A stretch of 64,000 bases of DNA from Burkholderia thailandensis E264 (GTDB lineage Bacteria; Pseudomonadota; Gammaproteobacteria; Burkholderiales; Burkholderiaceae), in NCBI RefSeq assembly GCF_000012365.1, contig NC_007651.1, forward strand, positions 2,728,001 to 2,792,000, in the 5' to 3' direction. Positions within the stretch are counted from its first letter, which is position 1; each line of letters starts with the position of its first letter. Below are positions 44,701 to 53,965 of the stretch, in pieces. A model generated the notes under the pieces. That model had not been told where the DNA came from, did no database searches, and was given only the letters and a program-made list of their open reading frames with translations. The position numbers and the translations under genes are program-made.

Positions 44701-45495
44701 TCAATGCGCGGCGTCCTGCTTCGCGAGCGCGTCGTCGCACATCGTCAACAACAGCGGACAGCTTCCACACAGTTGGTCTTCCCCAGGAATTTCATTGCGC
44801 AGGCAGCACACGCGGCGCGCGCGGAACGGATCGGGCAGCCGCGCCGAGCACGGCTTCACGCGGCGCACCGGCAGCCGCAGCGGATTCGCTTCGCCGTGGG
44901 CGTCGACGGGGCCGAACAGCCAAGCGGCGTCGGCCGCCGCGCGCGGCGCATCCGCGCATTGCTCGAACAGGTAGTCGAGCAAGTTGCCCGCGTTCGCCCA
45001 CAGCACGCGCGGCGACAGCTTCGCGAGCGCGGCGAGCGCTTCGATCGTCGCGCGCAGATGATCGACGAGCGCCGCATAGCGCGGCGCCGGCTCGGCTTGC
45101 GCGGGCCGCAGCGCGTCCGCGTCGAAAATCAGCGCGACCGGCATTCCGGCGCGCAGCGCGACGCGCATGCGCGAAGGCGTCATGTCGAGCGGCCGGCCGA
45201 GCAGCAGCGCGGCCGCGAAGCCCGCCGACGCGGCCAGGTTGAAATAGTACTTGCTCCATTGCGACACGAGCGCACGCGCATGCGTGCACGCATCGCCGCC
45301 GTACAGCGCGACCATCGCGCCGACGAGCGCATCGCGCCTGAGCGCGAGCGCCGCGGCCGGGATCAGCTCCGGCGGCGCGCCGCCGTCGGCCGCAAGCGCG
45401 GGCTCGTCGCGCGCGTCGGGCGCGCCGAGCCACACGTGCTCGAGGTAATGCTCGATCGCGGCAGGCGCGAACGTCGAAAAGCGCGTCGCGCTCAC
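44701..45495 (-). CDS. FhuF-like ferric-siderophore reductase
   Basis: The 264-residue protein carries a C-terminal CC-x10-C-x2-C motif ([17 protein letters not shown]), the [2Fe-2S] signature of FhuF. The core text [12 protein letters not shown] and LLGRPLDM fits as well. It probably reduces Fe(III) to release it from the siderophore in the cytoplasm or at the membrane. The GTG start overlaps the permease stop (GTGA), so it is translationally coupled. The frame upstream is a shadow of the permease gene. The equivalent in ornibactin clusters is orbF. Confidence 0.88.
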   Translation of the reverse strand: MSATRFSTFAPAAIEHYLEHVWLGAPDARDEPALAADGGAPPELIPAAALALRRDALVGAMVALYGGDACTHARALVSQWSKYYFNLAASAGFAAALLLGRPLDMTPSRMRVALRAGMPVALIFDADALRPAQAEPAPRYAALVDHLRATIEALAALAKLSPRVLWANAGNLLDYLFEQCADAPRAAADAAWLFGPVDAHGEANPLRLPVRRVKPCSARLPDPFRARRVCCLRNEIPGEDQLCGSCPLLLTMCDDALAKQDAAH

Positions 45496-47612
45496 CGCCC
45501 GCTCCGCCGCTCGCGCCGCGCTTCGGCGATCAGCAGCGCGAGCAGGTACGGCGCGCCGATCAGCGCGGTCAGCACGCCCGCCGGAATCTCGCGCGGCGCG
45601 AGCAGCGTGCGCGCGACGACATCGGCGGCGGCGAGCACCAGCGCGCCGCACGCGGCGGCCACCCACAGACGCGTCGCGTGCGTGCGCGCGCCGAGCATCG
45701 CCGCGAGATGCGGCGCCATCAGCCCGATGAAGCCGACCGGGCCGACCGCCGCGACCGCCGCGCAAGCCGCGAGCGTGGCGATCGTCAGCACGAGCGGCCG
45801 CAGCACGGCGATCGGCAAGCCGAGCGCGGCCGCCTGCTCGTCGCCGAGCGCGAGCAGATCGAGCGGCTTCGCGAGCAGCACGAGCGTCGGCACCGCGAGC
45901 GCGCACCACGGCAGCAGCGCGACGACCTCGCCCCAGCTACGCCCGTACGTGCCGCCGACGAGCCAGACGACAAAGCGCGCGGGCTGCACGCTCTCCTGCG
46001 TGATCAGCCACTGCGCGAGCGTCGTCCACAGCGTGCCGATCACGATGCCCGTCAGCGCGACGGCGAGCGGCGCATAGCGATGCCGGCGATTGAGCGCGAG
46101 CGTGAGCGCAAGCGTCGCGCCGCCGCCCGCGAGCGACGCGGCGACGAGCGTGCCGTGCGCGGCGAGCGGCCAGGCAACCAGCGTGGCGAGCGTCGCGAGC
46201 CCCGCGCCCTGCGTGACGCCGAGTACTTCGGGCCCCGCGAGCGGATTGCGCACGATGCTCTGCATCAGCACGCCGGACGCGCCGAGCAGCGCGCCCGCGA
46301 GCAACGCGCACAGGAGCCGCGGCGCGCGCAGATCGAGCACCATCCGCGCGACGTCGTCGCGCTGCGCGAGCGCCGCGAGCCAGCGTCCGGGGCCGATCCA
46401 CACGGTGCCGAACGACGCGCCGACGACGAACACCGCGGCGCCCGCCGCCAGCAGCAGCGCCGCGACGGCCGGCCACGGCAGCGCGACGATCGCGCGCACG
46501 ACGCGCGCGCCGCCGCGCGCGTTCGCCTGCACCTGCGCCGGCTGCTGCGCGGCGCCCGACCACGCCGCGCCGCGACGAATCATCGCGAGCATCAGCGGCG
46601 TGCCGACGAACGCGATCGCGACGCCCGTCGACAGCGTCGCATCGAGGCCGAGCGCGAGCACCGCGCTGTCGGTGACGAGCACGAGCGCGCCGCCCGCGAG
46701 CGCGGCGAGCGGCACGAGCGCGCCGAGCCTCGACGCCTTCGCGCCGCGCATCTGCCGGATCAGGTTGGGCGCGATCAGGCCGATGTACGACAGCGGCCCC
46801 GCGATGCTGACCGCGACGCTCGCGAAGCCGACCGCGACGACGGTGCCGGCGAGCCGCGTCGCGTCGACGCGCACGCCGGCCGCGGCCGCCGCGTCGTCGC
46901 CGAGCGCGAGCGGATCGAGCGGCCGGATCACGAGCGGCAGCGCGGCGAGCGGCGCGACGAGCCACAGCAGCGCGTCGCGCAGCCCGGCCGCGCCCGGCTG
47001 ATACAGGCTGCCGCTCGCCCACAGCGATGCGCCGACCACCGTCTCCTCGAAGAACGCGAGCAACAGCGTCGTGACCGCCGAGAACAGCAGCATGCAGACG
47101 CTGCCCGCGAGAATGAGGCGCAGCGGCGTCGCGCGCCAGCCGCCGGCCGCGGCCGACACGCACGCGGCCGCAGCGAGCCCGCAGGCGAACAGCAGCGGCA
47201 CCGACGCGTGGCCGGCGAGCGCCGGCACGAGCATCGCGGCGATGAGGCCGAGTTGCGCGCCGCCCGTGATGCCGAGCAGATCCGGCGCCGCGAGCGGATT
47301 GCGCGTGAGCGACTGGAACAGCGCGCCCGCGATCGCGAGGCAGCCGCCCGCGACGAGCGCCGCCGCGACGCGCGGCGCGGCCAGCTCGAACAGCATGATG
47401 TGCGCGAGCTGCGCGGCGTCGCTGCCCGCCGGCGCGGCGAGCCACACGTGCAACTCGGGCGCGAGCCGCATCGCGGCCGTGACGACGATCAGCGCGACGA
47501 GCGCCCCGCCGATCGCGCCGACACGGCCGCGCGTGGCCGAGCACGATGCCGGCGGCGTTTGCTGCGCGGATGCGCCGCGGCGCATCCGCTTGCGAACCGC
47601 GAGCGTCGTCAT
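45492..47612 (-). CDS. FhuB-like double-length siderophore permease
   Basis: This inner-membrane permease of 706 residues consists of two FecCD-type halves in tandem, as in FhuB. Each half has the conserved ARNPLAAPDLLG/VRNPLAGPEVLG loop and a G-x-G motif near GFVGLMAPH or YIGLIAPN. About 20 membrane segments are expected. It imports the ferric siderophore with the neighbouring ATPase and binding protein. The start overlaps the ATPase stop (ATGA). Ornibactin clusters have the same fused permease (orbD). Confidence 0.92.
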   Translation of the reverse strand: MTTLAVRKRMRRGASAQQTPPASCSATRGRVGAIGGALVALIVVTAAMRLAPELHVWLAAPAGSDAAQLAHIMLFELAAPRVAAALVAGGCLAIAGALFQSLTRNPLAAPDLLGITGGAQLGLIAAMLVPALAGHASVPLLFACGLAAAACVSAAAGGWRATPLRLILAGSVCMLLFSAVTTLLLAFFEETVVGASLWASGSLYQPGAAGLRDALLWLVAPLAALPLVIRPLDPLALGDDAAAAAGVRVDATRLAGTVVAVGFASVAVSIAGPLSYIGLIAPNLIRQMRGAKASRLGALVPLAALAGGALVLVTDSAVLALGLDATLSTGVAIAFVGTPLMLAMIRRGAAWSGAAQQPAQVQANARGGARVVRAIVALPWPAVAALLLAAGAAVFVVGASFGTVWIGPGRWLAALAQRDDVARMVLDLRAPRLLCALLAGALLGASGVLMQSIVRNPLAGPEVLGVTQGAGLATLATLVAWPLAAHGTLVAASLAGGGATLALTLALNRRHRYAPLAVALTGIVIGTLWTTLAQWLITQESVQPARFVVWLVGGTYGRSWGEVVALLPWCALAVPTLVLLAKPLDLLALGDEQAAALGLPIAVLRPLVLTIATLAACAAVAAVGPVGFIGLMAPHLAAMLGARTHATRLWVAAACGALVLAAADVVARTLLAPREIPAGVLTALIGAPYLLALLIAEARRERRSGR

Positions 47613-48517
47613 GCGGCGAGATCCCGTTGCGTGCGGGCGCCGGCACCGCGCTCGTCGAACGCATCGGCCGCACCGGACGTGCCGCGCTCGCCCATCGCGC
47701 CCGCCGGATCGGCATCGAGCACGCCCTCATACGCGGGCACGCACATCGGCGCGCCCGTGAGCGGATGCGCGGTCTTGAGCATCGTCACGCCGAACGCCGC
47801 CAGCAGGTGATGCGGCTCGAGCATCGCGTCGGGCGTGCCCTGCGCGACGATCCGCCCCGCGCGCATCAGCACGATCTCGTCGCTGTACGCGGCCGCCTGG
47901 TTCAGGTCGTGCAGCACCCAGACGATCGTGAGGCCCCGCTCGCGATTGAGCCGACGCAGCTCGCGCAGGATGTCGAGCTGGTGATGGATGTCGAGATAGG
48001 TGGTCGGCTCGTCGAGCAGCACGACGGGCGCCTGCTGCGCGAGCGCCATCGCGATCCATGCGCGCTGCCGCTCGCCGCCCGACAGCGCGGCCACGTCGCG
48101 CGCCGCGTCGGCTTCGAGGCCCGCCGTCGCGAGCGCCTCGTCGATCGCGTCGCGGTCCGCGCGCGCGAGCCCGCGCAGCCAGCCGCCGTGCGCGTAGCGG
48201 CCATACGCGACGAGCTCGCGCACCGTGAGCCCCGCGGGAATCTGGTTGAACTGCGCGAGCATCGTCAGCGTGCGCGCGAGCGCGCGCCGCCGGTACGAAC
48301 CGAGCGGCGCGCCGTTGACTTCGACCGTGCCCGACAGCGCGGGCTGCAGCCCCGCGAGCGTGCGCAGCAGCGTGCTCTTGCCGCAGCCGTTCGGGCCGCA
48401 CAGCGCGGTCACGCGCCCGGCCGCGACCGACAGATCGAGGCCGTCGAGCACCCGGTGATCCCGGTAGCCCACGCTCAACGCGCGCGCCGCGAGCGCCGGC
48501 ACCGCTTTGTTGTTCAT
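47609..48517 (-). CDS. Siderophore-uptake ABC ATPase (FhuC/OrbC type)
   Basis: The 302-residue ATPase has Walker A CGPNGCGKSTLL, the Q-loop in MLAQFN, signature LSGGERQRAWIA and Walker B VVLLDEPTTYLD. It also has the H-loop in VLHDLNQAA. A C-terminal extension of about 35 residues is low-complexity. ATG 48517 was chosen; the end overlaps the permease start by four bases. It powers import of the ferric siderophore through the FhuB-like permease. Confidence 0.93.
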   Translation of the reverse strand: MNNKAVPALAARALSVGYRDHRVLDGLDLSVAAGRVTALCGPNGCGKSTLLRTLAGLQPALSGTVEVNGAPLGSYRRRALARTLTMLAQFNQIPAGLTVRELVAYGRYAHGGWLRGLARADRDAIDEALATAGLEADAARDVAALSGGERQRAWIAMALAQQAPVVLLDEPTTYLDIHHQLDILRELRRLNRERGLTIVWVLHDLNQAAAYSDEIVLMRAGRIVAQGTPDAMLEPHHLLAAFGVTMLKTAHPLTGAPMCVPAYEGVLDADPAGAMGERGTSGAADAFDERGAGARTQRDLAA

Positions 48518-48540
48518 CGTGTCGTCATCCGCCCAATCCG

Positions 48541-49557
48541 CTAAGCACCGCCCGTTTCGCGGTGGCTGCGCGCCATCGCGACCACCACCTTGCGCGGCCC
48601 CTCGAACGGATCGCGCGCGTGCGCGCTCAGCATGTTGTCGAGCATCAGCACGTCGCCCGTGCGCCACGGGAACACGATCCGCTGGCCGTCGAGCACCGCG
48701 CGGATCTCGGCGAGCGCGTCCGGCTCGAGCGGCGCGCCGTCGCCGTAATAGACGTTGCGCGGCACGTTCTCGATGCCGACCGCGTCGACGAGCGCCTCCT
48801 GCATGTCCTCGTCGAGCGTCGACAGATGAAAGAGGTTCGCCTGGTTGAACCACACGAGCTCGCCCGTGCGCGGATGGCGCGCGACCGCCTGGCAGCGCTC
48901 GCGGGTGCGCAGGAGCGGCTCGCCGTCGTCGCCTTCGCGCCATTCGCAGTCGATCCCGCGCGCCGCGCAGATGCGCTCGACTTCGCGCGGATCGTCGGCG
49001 CCGAACGCCTGCTGCCACGGCAGATCGAGCCCCTGCCCGAAATTGCGCACGTACAGCAGCTCGCGTTCGGCGAAGCGCGCGGCGAGCGCCGGATCGAGCG
49101 CGCGATAGACCGCGCGGCTGTCGGCAATCGGCGTCGCGCCGCCCGTGCGCGCGGCGAGCGCGCAGTGGAACCAGATCCGCATCGGCCACTCGCGCGTGTA
49201 CGACTGCTCGTTGTGCAGCGGAATCGAGCGGTGCGGCGGGTATTCGGTCGACGTGTAGACGGCGCCCTCGACCTGGCTGCGCGGCGTCGACGCGAACTCG
49301 TAGCCGATCAGCGGATCGCCGAAATCGGCCGCGAAGCGCTGGAACGTCTCGATCGACGCGACGCGAAAGCCCGTGAAGAGCACGCCGCCCGCGCGCTCGA
49401 CGACGTCGTTCGCGATCTCGCGCAATAGCGGCGCGGCCTCGTGCAGCGCGATATCCGCGCCCTCGCGCGGCGACACGACGGTCGGCAGGCCGGGCTCGAC
49501 GCGCAGATCGTCGAGCGTCGGGCGGGCTGCCGCGGCCGGCATCGAAAGCTGAGTCAT
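48541..49557 (-). CDS. TauD/SyrP-like dioxygenase, probable aspartate beta-hydroxylase
   Basis: The 338-residue Fe(II)/2-oxoglutarate enzyme has the proximal metal motif in PLHNEQSYT (H-x-E rather than the common H-x-D) and the distal histidine in MLSAHARDPFEG. Arg in VVVAMARSH is suited to bind 2-oxoglutarate. SyrP-like enzymes hydroxylate aspartate bound to the NRPS carrier. Ornibactin-type siderophores contain beta-hydroxyaspartate, so this is the likely hydroxylase (orbG equivalent). ATG 49557 has AAGGA upstream, and the gene lies between the uptake ATPase and the MbtH-like gene. Confidence 0.88.
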   Translation of the reverse strand: MTQLSMPAAAARPTLDDLRVEPGLPTVVSPREGADIALHEAAPLLREIANDVVERAGGVLFTGFRVASIETFQRFAADFGDPLIGYEFASTPRSQVEGAVYTSTEYPPHRSIPLHNEQSYTREWPMRIWFHCALAARTGGATPIADSRAVYRALDPALAARFAERELLYVRNFGQGLDLPWQQAFGADDPREVERICAARGIDCEWREGDDGEPLLRTRERCQAVARHPRTGELVWFNQANLFHLSTLDEDMQEALVDAVGIENVPRNVYYGDGAPLEPDALAEIRAVLDGQRIVFPWRTGDVLMLDNMLSAHARDPFEGPRKVVVAMARSHRETGGA

Positions 49558-49612
49558 CCGGAAATCCTTTTGCTCTGGCGATACGAACGATGCGAACGGA
49601 GCGCGCGCCGGA

Positions 49613-49861
49613 TCACGACGCGTTCGCCCCATCCAGATGACGGCGCAGGCTCGCGGGACGCATGTCGGTCCACACGGCCTCGATGTGCGCGAGGCAATCG
49701 GCCTTCGGGCCGCGCACGCCGACTTCGCGCCAGCCGGCCGGCACCGCGCGGAACGTCGGCCAGATCGAGTACTGCTCTTCGTCGTTGACGACGACCGCGT
49801 AGACGACGTCGTCGGCGTTGGCGTCGGCGGGCGCGCTCGCGGATTGCTGGGCTTGCGTCAT
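49613..49861 (-). CDS. MbtH-like NRPS accessory protein
   Basis: The 82-residue protein has the family pattern: [22 protein letters not shown], then a conserved Trp-containing C-terminal helix ([17 protein letters not shown]). MbtH-like proteins bind and activate adenylation domains, here presumably those of the two mba synthetases. It is the first gene after mbaS, and an MbaS-type promoter lies immediately upstream, inside the end of mbaS. The ornibactin equivalent is orbH. Confidence 0.93.
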   Translation of the reverse strand: MTQAQQSASAPADANADDVVYAVVVNDEEQYSIWPTFRAVPAGWREVGVRGPKADCLAHIEAVWTDMRPASLRRHLDGANAS

Positions 49862-49916
49862 GATCGGGAAAGCTCGCTGGAAAAGTTCGAAGGACGGCGC
49901 GCCGGGCGCGCCGCGT

Positions 49917-50630
49917 TTACTCGATAGACGAATCGCGCACGCATTTTTTTACCGGCCGCGCGCGCGCGCCGCAAAACGCCGGGCACGCGAGCCCGCGCTC
50001 GGACGCGTCGACGCACGCGACGCAGTGCCGCTCGGCGTCGCGGACCATGAAATGCACGAGCGTCTGCGACACGTTCAGCGCGCGTGCGGCGCTCTGCAGC
50101 GTCTCCTCGCGCAGCCGGACCATCTCGAATGCGGCGCGGCTGCGCGCGGGCAGTTGCGCGAGCGCGTCGTACACGTGACGCAACGTGTCGCGCACGACGA
50201 GCGCCGCCTCCGGCGACAGCTCGGACGAAGGCACGTCGAGGCCGTCGTCCTCGTCCGCGTGGTAGGTGTTCTCGAGCGTCTGGCGGCGGCACGCGTCGAT
50301 CGACGCGTTGCGAACCATCCGCGTCACGTACGCGACGGGCTGCCGGATCGCATCCTGGTTCGGGAAATCGACGAGCTTCACGAACACGTCGTGCACGACG
50401 TCCTCCGCGCGGCTCGCGCAGCCGACGAAGCCGCGCGCGAGCTTGACGAGCATCGGCCGGTTCGCGACCAGCACGTCGACGAGCGCGCCGTGCTCGCGCG
50501 CGCCCGGCGTGCGCGCCGCGGCGCGCGATGGTGCGCGCAAACCGGGCGCCGAGGCGGGCGCGAACGCCGCGTCCGAAGCGAGGATCGGTAACGGTTTTGC
50601 CGGCGCCGGCCGAGCGAGCACTTCCGCCAT
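49917..50630 (-). CDS. mbaS: ECF sigma factor for siderophore genes, with Cys-rich tail
   Basis: The 237-residue ECF sigma factor has region 2 ([26 protein letters not shown]) and region 4 ([41 protein letters not shown]). It should read the three GGTAAA-N17-CGTC promoters in the cluster. The C-terminus carries five cysteines (203, 206, 216, 220, 230), which suggests metal sensing. No anti-sigma factor gene is visible nearby. ATG 50630 has a good GGAG site. A Fur-like palindrome lies about 50 bases upstream. The ornibactin counterpart is OrbS. Confidence 0.92.
   Translation of the reverse strand: MAEVLARPAPAKPLPILASDAAFAPASAPGLRAPSRAAARTPGAREHGALVDVLVANRPMLVKLARGFVGCASRAEDVVHDVFVKLVDFPNQDAIRQPVAYVTRMVRNASIDACRRQTLENTYHADEDDGLDVPSSELSPEAALVVRDTLRHVYDALAQLPARSRAAFEMVRLREETLQSAARALNVSQTLVHFMVRDAERHCVACVDASERGLACPAFCGARARPVKKCVRDSSIE
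49927..49951 (-). promoter_or_regulatory. MbaS-dependent promoter of the mbaH uptake operon, within mbaS
   Basis: On the minus strand GGTAAA, 17 bases, CGTC with ATT before the -10, almost identical to the mbaI promoter. It lies wholly inside the last codons of mbaS, 66 bases before the MbtH-like gene. Confidence 0.78.
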
Positions 50631-50672
50631 GGATTCTCCAGATATTTGCTCAATGGCAAGCAATCTAACGTA

Positions 50673-50691
50673 AACGCGAATCGTTCTCAAT
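50673..50691 (-). promoter_or_regulatory. Putative Fur box upstream of mbaS
   Basis: On the minus strand ATTGAGAACGATTCGCGTT resembles the Fur consensus of bacteria (pattern of TGAGAATnATTCTCA) with several matches in both half-sites. Iron repression of mbaS would shut down the whole cluster. Confidence 0.5.
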
Positions 50692-50854
50692 CTGATTTAT
50701 TGATAACCCGATAATCTCGCGGGATTTGTCGTTTTGCAGCACTTCGCTCGTCGATCATTGCCGGCGGCGCAACGAACGGCGGTACGATCCTGCGTTCGCC
50801 CCCCCGCTCCGCCCCCCGGGGCCCTTTCGAATTTTCTTGATCGTCCGTCGACCG

Positions 50855-51508
50855 ATGCCCGCCGTGATCGCCTGCCTGCACACCGCCGCCAGCAACGTGC
50901 CGCTCTTCGAGCAAGCGGCCGCCGCGCTCGGCTTCGCCGCGGGCGCGCTCACGCACGCGGTGCGCCCCGATCTGCTCGCCGCCGCCGAGCGCGCGGCCGA
51001 GACCGCCGCCGGCGCGCTGCCCGAGCCGCTCGCCGCGCACACTCGCGCGGCGCTCGTCGCGCTTGCGCGCGACGCCGATGCCGTGGTGCTCACGTGCTCG
51101 ACGCTCGGGCCGAGCGTCGATGCGCTCGCCGCGCCCCCGAAATCGATCGTGCGCGCGGACGCGGCGCTCGCCCGCGCGTGCGCGCGCGCCGGCGAGCGGA
51201 TCGCCGTGCTGTGCGCGGCGCCGAGCAGCGAGCGGCCGACGCGTGCATTGTTCGAGCGGGAAGCGCGCGCGACGGGCGCGCGGATGGAGGTGCGAATCGT
51301 CCCGGACGCGTGGGCGCGATTTCATGCGGGCGATGCGGCCGGCTATCGCGCGCGGCTCGCGCGGGCGGCCGACGCCGCGTATGCGCAAGGCTACGATGTC
51401 GTCGCGTTCGCGCAGGCGTCGATGGCGATCGCCGCGCCTGACGTGACGCTCGGGCCGCCGCCGCTCACGGTGCCCCGCGCCGCGCTCGCGCGCCTCTTGC
51501 GAACGTGA
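50855..51508 (+). CDS. Asp/Glu racemase-superfamily protein
   Basis: The 217-residue protein resembles the aspartate/glutamate racemase or arylmalonate decarboxylase superfamily. It has an N-terminal CLHTAASN and one catalytic-type cysteine in VVLTCSTLGPSVDAL. In the C-terminal part the second cysteine position reads AFAQASM, so it is probably lost. With one cysteine it may be a decarboxylase or isomerase rather than a racemase, or inactive. ATG 50855 was chosen. It is divergent from mbaS, and no pathway link is visible. Confidence 0.7.
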   Translation: MPAVIACLHTAASNVPLFEQAAAALGFAAGALTHAVRPDLLAAAERAAETAAGALPEPLAAHTRAALVALARDADAVVLTCSTLGPSVDALAAPPKSIVRADAALARACARAGERIAVLCAAPSSERPTRALFEREARATGARMEVRIVPDAWARFHAGDAAGYRARLARAADAAYAQGYDVVAFAQASMAIAAPDVTLGPPPLTVPRAALARLLRT

Positions 51509-51647
51509 TGCGCGCGGCCGGGCGGCCAGCCGGCGCGCGCGTGCATGCGATCTGCCGGCTCGAGATTGCGGCTCGCGAGATTGCCGGCCCGATGACGCCC
51601 CGCCGCGAAGCCCGCCCGCGCGCGCGGCGCCCGCGAACGGCGGGCGG

Positions 51648-52394
51648 CTATCGCGCGGTGTAGCCCCCGTCGACGGGCAGCGCGACGCCGCTCACCATCG
51701 CGGCCGCGTCGCTCAACAGGAACAGGATCGGCCCGACGACGTCCGCGACGCTCGCGAAGCGCCCGAGCGGAATCGCCGCGAGCATCGGCCCGCTCGCGTC
51801 GGGATCGCTCCATGCGCGCTCGGCCATCGGCGTGAGCGTGACGGTCGGATTGACGCTGTTCACGCGAACCCCGTGCGGCCCGAGCTCGACACACAGCACG
51901 CGCGTCATCGCGTCGAGCGCCGCCTTCGACGCGCAATAGGCGAGATGCGACGGCAGCGCGACGAGCGCCGCCTGGCTCGACACGTTGACGATGCTGCCGC
52001 CCCGCCCCGCGCTGATCATCGCGCGCGCGACATGCCGCGCGACCAGCATCGCGCCGCGCGCGTTGACGGCCATCACGCGGTCGAATTCGTCGGCCGTCGC
52101 GTCGATCGCCGCGGCGAGGCTCGTCACGCCCGCGCAGTTGACGAGCCCGTCGAACGCGTCGCGCATCCGCTCGCCGGAAAACGCCGCGCTCACCGACGCA
52201 TCGCGGCCGACGTCGAGCTCGAGCGGCTCGCAGCCCGTCTCGCCGGCCAGCCGATCGAGCTCGCGCACGTTGCGCGCGGCCGCGACGACGCGCGCGCCGC
52301 AGCCGCGCAGCGCGACGACCGCGGCGCGGCCGATCCCGCTCGATGCGCCCGTCACGAGGAACGACCGGCCATTGAAATCGAAAGCGACGCTCAT
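51648..52394 (-). CDS. SDR dehydrogenase resembling L-xylulose/dicarbonyl reductase
   Basis: The 248-residue short-chain dehydrogenase has the NAD(P) loop VTGASSGIG, NCAGV, and the catalytic Ser-Tyr-Lys set (VNVSSQA, AYCASK). The C-terminal half (RVNSVNPTVTLTPM, IPLGRF, ILFLLSDAAAMVSGVALPVDGG) is close to that of L-xylulose reductases. It likely interconverts a polyol and a ketose in the pathway encoded upstream. ATG 52394 overlaps the kinase stop (ATGA). It is the last gene of the polyol operon. Confidence 0.85.
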   Translation of the reverse strand: MSVAFDFNGRSFLVTGASSGIGRAAVVALRGCGARVVAAARNVRELDRLAGETGCEPLELDVGRDASVSAAFSGERMRDAFDGLVNCAGVTSLAAAIDATADEFDRVMAVNARGAMLVARHVARAMISAGRGGSIVNVSSQAALVALPSHLAYCASKAALDAMTRVLCVELGPHGVRVNSVNPTVTLTPMAERAWSDPDASGPMLAAIPLGRFASVADVVGPILFLLSDAAAMVSGVALPVDGGYTAR

Positions 52395-53935
52395 GATGTC
52401 TGCAATCCGTGCATGAAGGGTTTGAGCGCCGGATAGAGCCCGGCGTACAGCGCGAAGCGCGCGTCGTGCAACGCCGCGTGCCGCGCGTCGGGGCGCGCGC
52501 GCTCGGCGAGCGTGACCCAGCCGCGCCGCGCGGCGTCGCGCGATATGCGCCCCGCGCCGAGCGCGGCGAGCAGCGCCGCGCCCATCGCCGCCTCGACGTC
52601 CTCGGCGATCGTCCACACCGGGTAGCCCGTGATGTCGGCGATGCTCTGCATCCACAGATCCGAATGCGCGGCGCCGCCGACCACGACGAGCCGATCGTCG
52701 AGCGCGCGCGCGCCGGCCGCGCCCGCCTCGATGTTGTGCCTGAGCGCATACGCGAGCCCTTCGAGCACCGCGCGATACAGATGCGCGCGCGTGTGATGCA
52801 GCGACAGGCCGACGAACGCGCCGCTCGCCTTCGGGTCCCACACCGGGCTGCGCTCGCCCATCAGGTACGGCAGGAACAGCACGCCGTCGCTGCCCGCGCT
52901 CACCCGCGCGGCGGCGGCTTCGAGCAGGCGGTGCGCGTCGCCGCCCGGCGCCGCGCGCGCGGCCTCGATTTCCGCGTGGCAGAACTGCTCTCGGAACCAC
53001 GATACCGACGCGCCCGCCGTGATCGCGCCGCCGAACACGTACAGGTCGCGCCGGCCGTCGAACACGTGCGGCATGCTGACGAGCCCGTGCCGCGCGTCGG
53101 TCGTCTCCGCGATGTAGCCCCAGCACATGCTCGTGCCGATCATCGCGACGTGCTGGCCACGGCGCGCCGCGCCCGCCGCGAACGTCGCGACGGCCGCGTC
53201 GACGCCGCCCGCGACGACGGGCGTGCCCGCCGCGAGGCCGAGCGCGCGCGCCCATTGCGCGAGAAGCCCGCCCACCACCGCGTCCGAATCGACGAGCCGC
53301 TCGGGCATCATCGTCGCGGGGATGCCGAGCATGTCGAGCGCCTCGTGGGACCAGTCGCGGCGGCCCAGGTCATAGACGCCGCCGATGTTGCCCGCCGCGC
53401 TGTGATCGACCGCGAGCTCGCCCGTCAGCCGATACGCGACGTACGCGTTCGGCGGCACGAAGTAGCGGATGTTCGCCCACACGTCGGGGCGCTTCTCGCG
53501 CAGCCACAGCATCTTCGTGTAGCCGTAGTAGCTGTCGACGCCGTTGCCCGTGATCTCGCGAAGCCGCGCGACGTCGACGTGCGCGCGCACCCAGTCGACC
53601 TCGTCGGTCGCGCGCCGGTCCATCCAGATCAGGCACGGATGGACCGGGCGCATCTCGCGATCGACTGGAATGCCCGAGCCGCCGTACAGGCTGCTCACGC
53701 ACAGCGCCTCGATCGACTCGGCGCCGATGCCGGCCGCGCGCGCGCCGGCCACGACGCGCGCGATGCATTCGCACACCGCGTCGAACCACACGTGCGGCCA
53801 CTGCTCGGCCCACCGCGCCTTCGGCGTGTCCGGCCGGTACGCCGCCGCGTGCTGCGCGACGATCGCGCCGTCGATGCCGACGAGGACCGCCTTCGTGCTC
53901 TGGGTGCCGATGTCGACACCAATCACGCATGCCAT
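52391..53935 (-). CDS. FGGY-family carbohydrate kinase
   Basis: The 514-residue kinase has the opening GVDIGTQSTKAVLVG and the family's ATP-side motifs (GTSMCWGY, GGAITAGASVSWFREQF, LFLPYLMGERSPVWD, VVGGAAHSDLWMQ). These are typical of xylulokinase-type enzymes. The substrate is likely the ketose made by the neighbouring dehydrogenases, such as xylulose or erythrulose; the sequence alone does not decide. ATG 53935 has GGAGG upstream. Confidence 0.9.
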   Translation of the reverse strand: MACVIGVDIGTQSTKAVLVGIDGAIVAQHAAAYRPDTPKARWAEQWPHVWFDAVCECIARVVAGARAAGIGAESIEALCVSSLYGGSGIPVDREMRPVHPCLIWMDRRATDEVDWVRAHVDVARLREITGNGVDSYYGYTKMLWLREKRPDVWANIRYFVPPNAYVAYRLTGELAVDHSAAGNIGGVYDLGRRDWSHEALDMLGIPATMMPERLVDSDAVVGGLLAQWARALGLAAGTPVVAGGVDAAVATFAAGAARRGQHVAMIGTSMCWGYIAETTDARHGLVSMPHVFDGRRDLYVFGGAITAGASVSWFREQFCHAEIEAARAAPGGDAHRLLEAAAARVSAGSDGVLFLPYLMGERSPVWDPKASGAFVGLSLHHTRAHLYRAVLEGLAYALRHNIEAGAAGARALDDRLVVVGGAAHSDLWMQSIADITGYPVWTIAEDVEAAMGAALLAALGAGRISRDAARRGWVTLAERARPDARHAALHDARFALYAGLYPALKPFMHGLQTS

Positions 53936-53965
53936 ATCGCCTCCGCGTTTCGATGAGCGGCGCAC

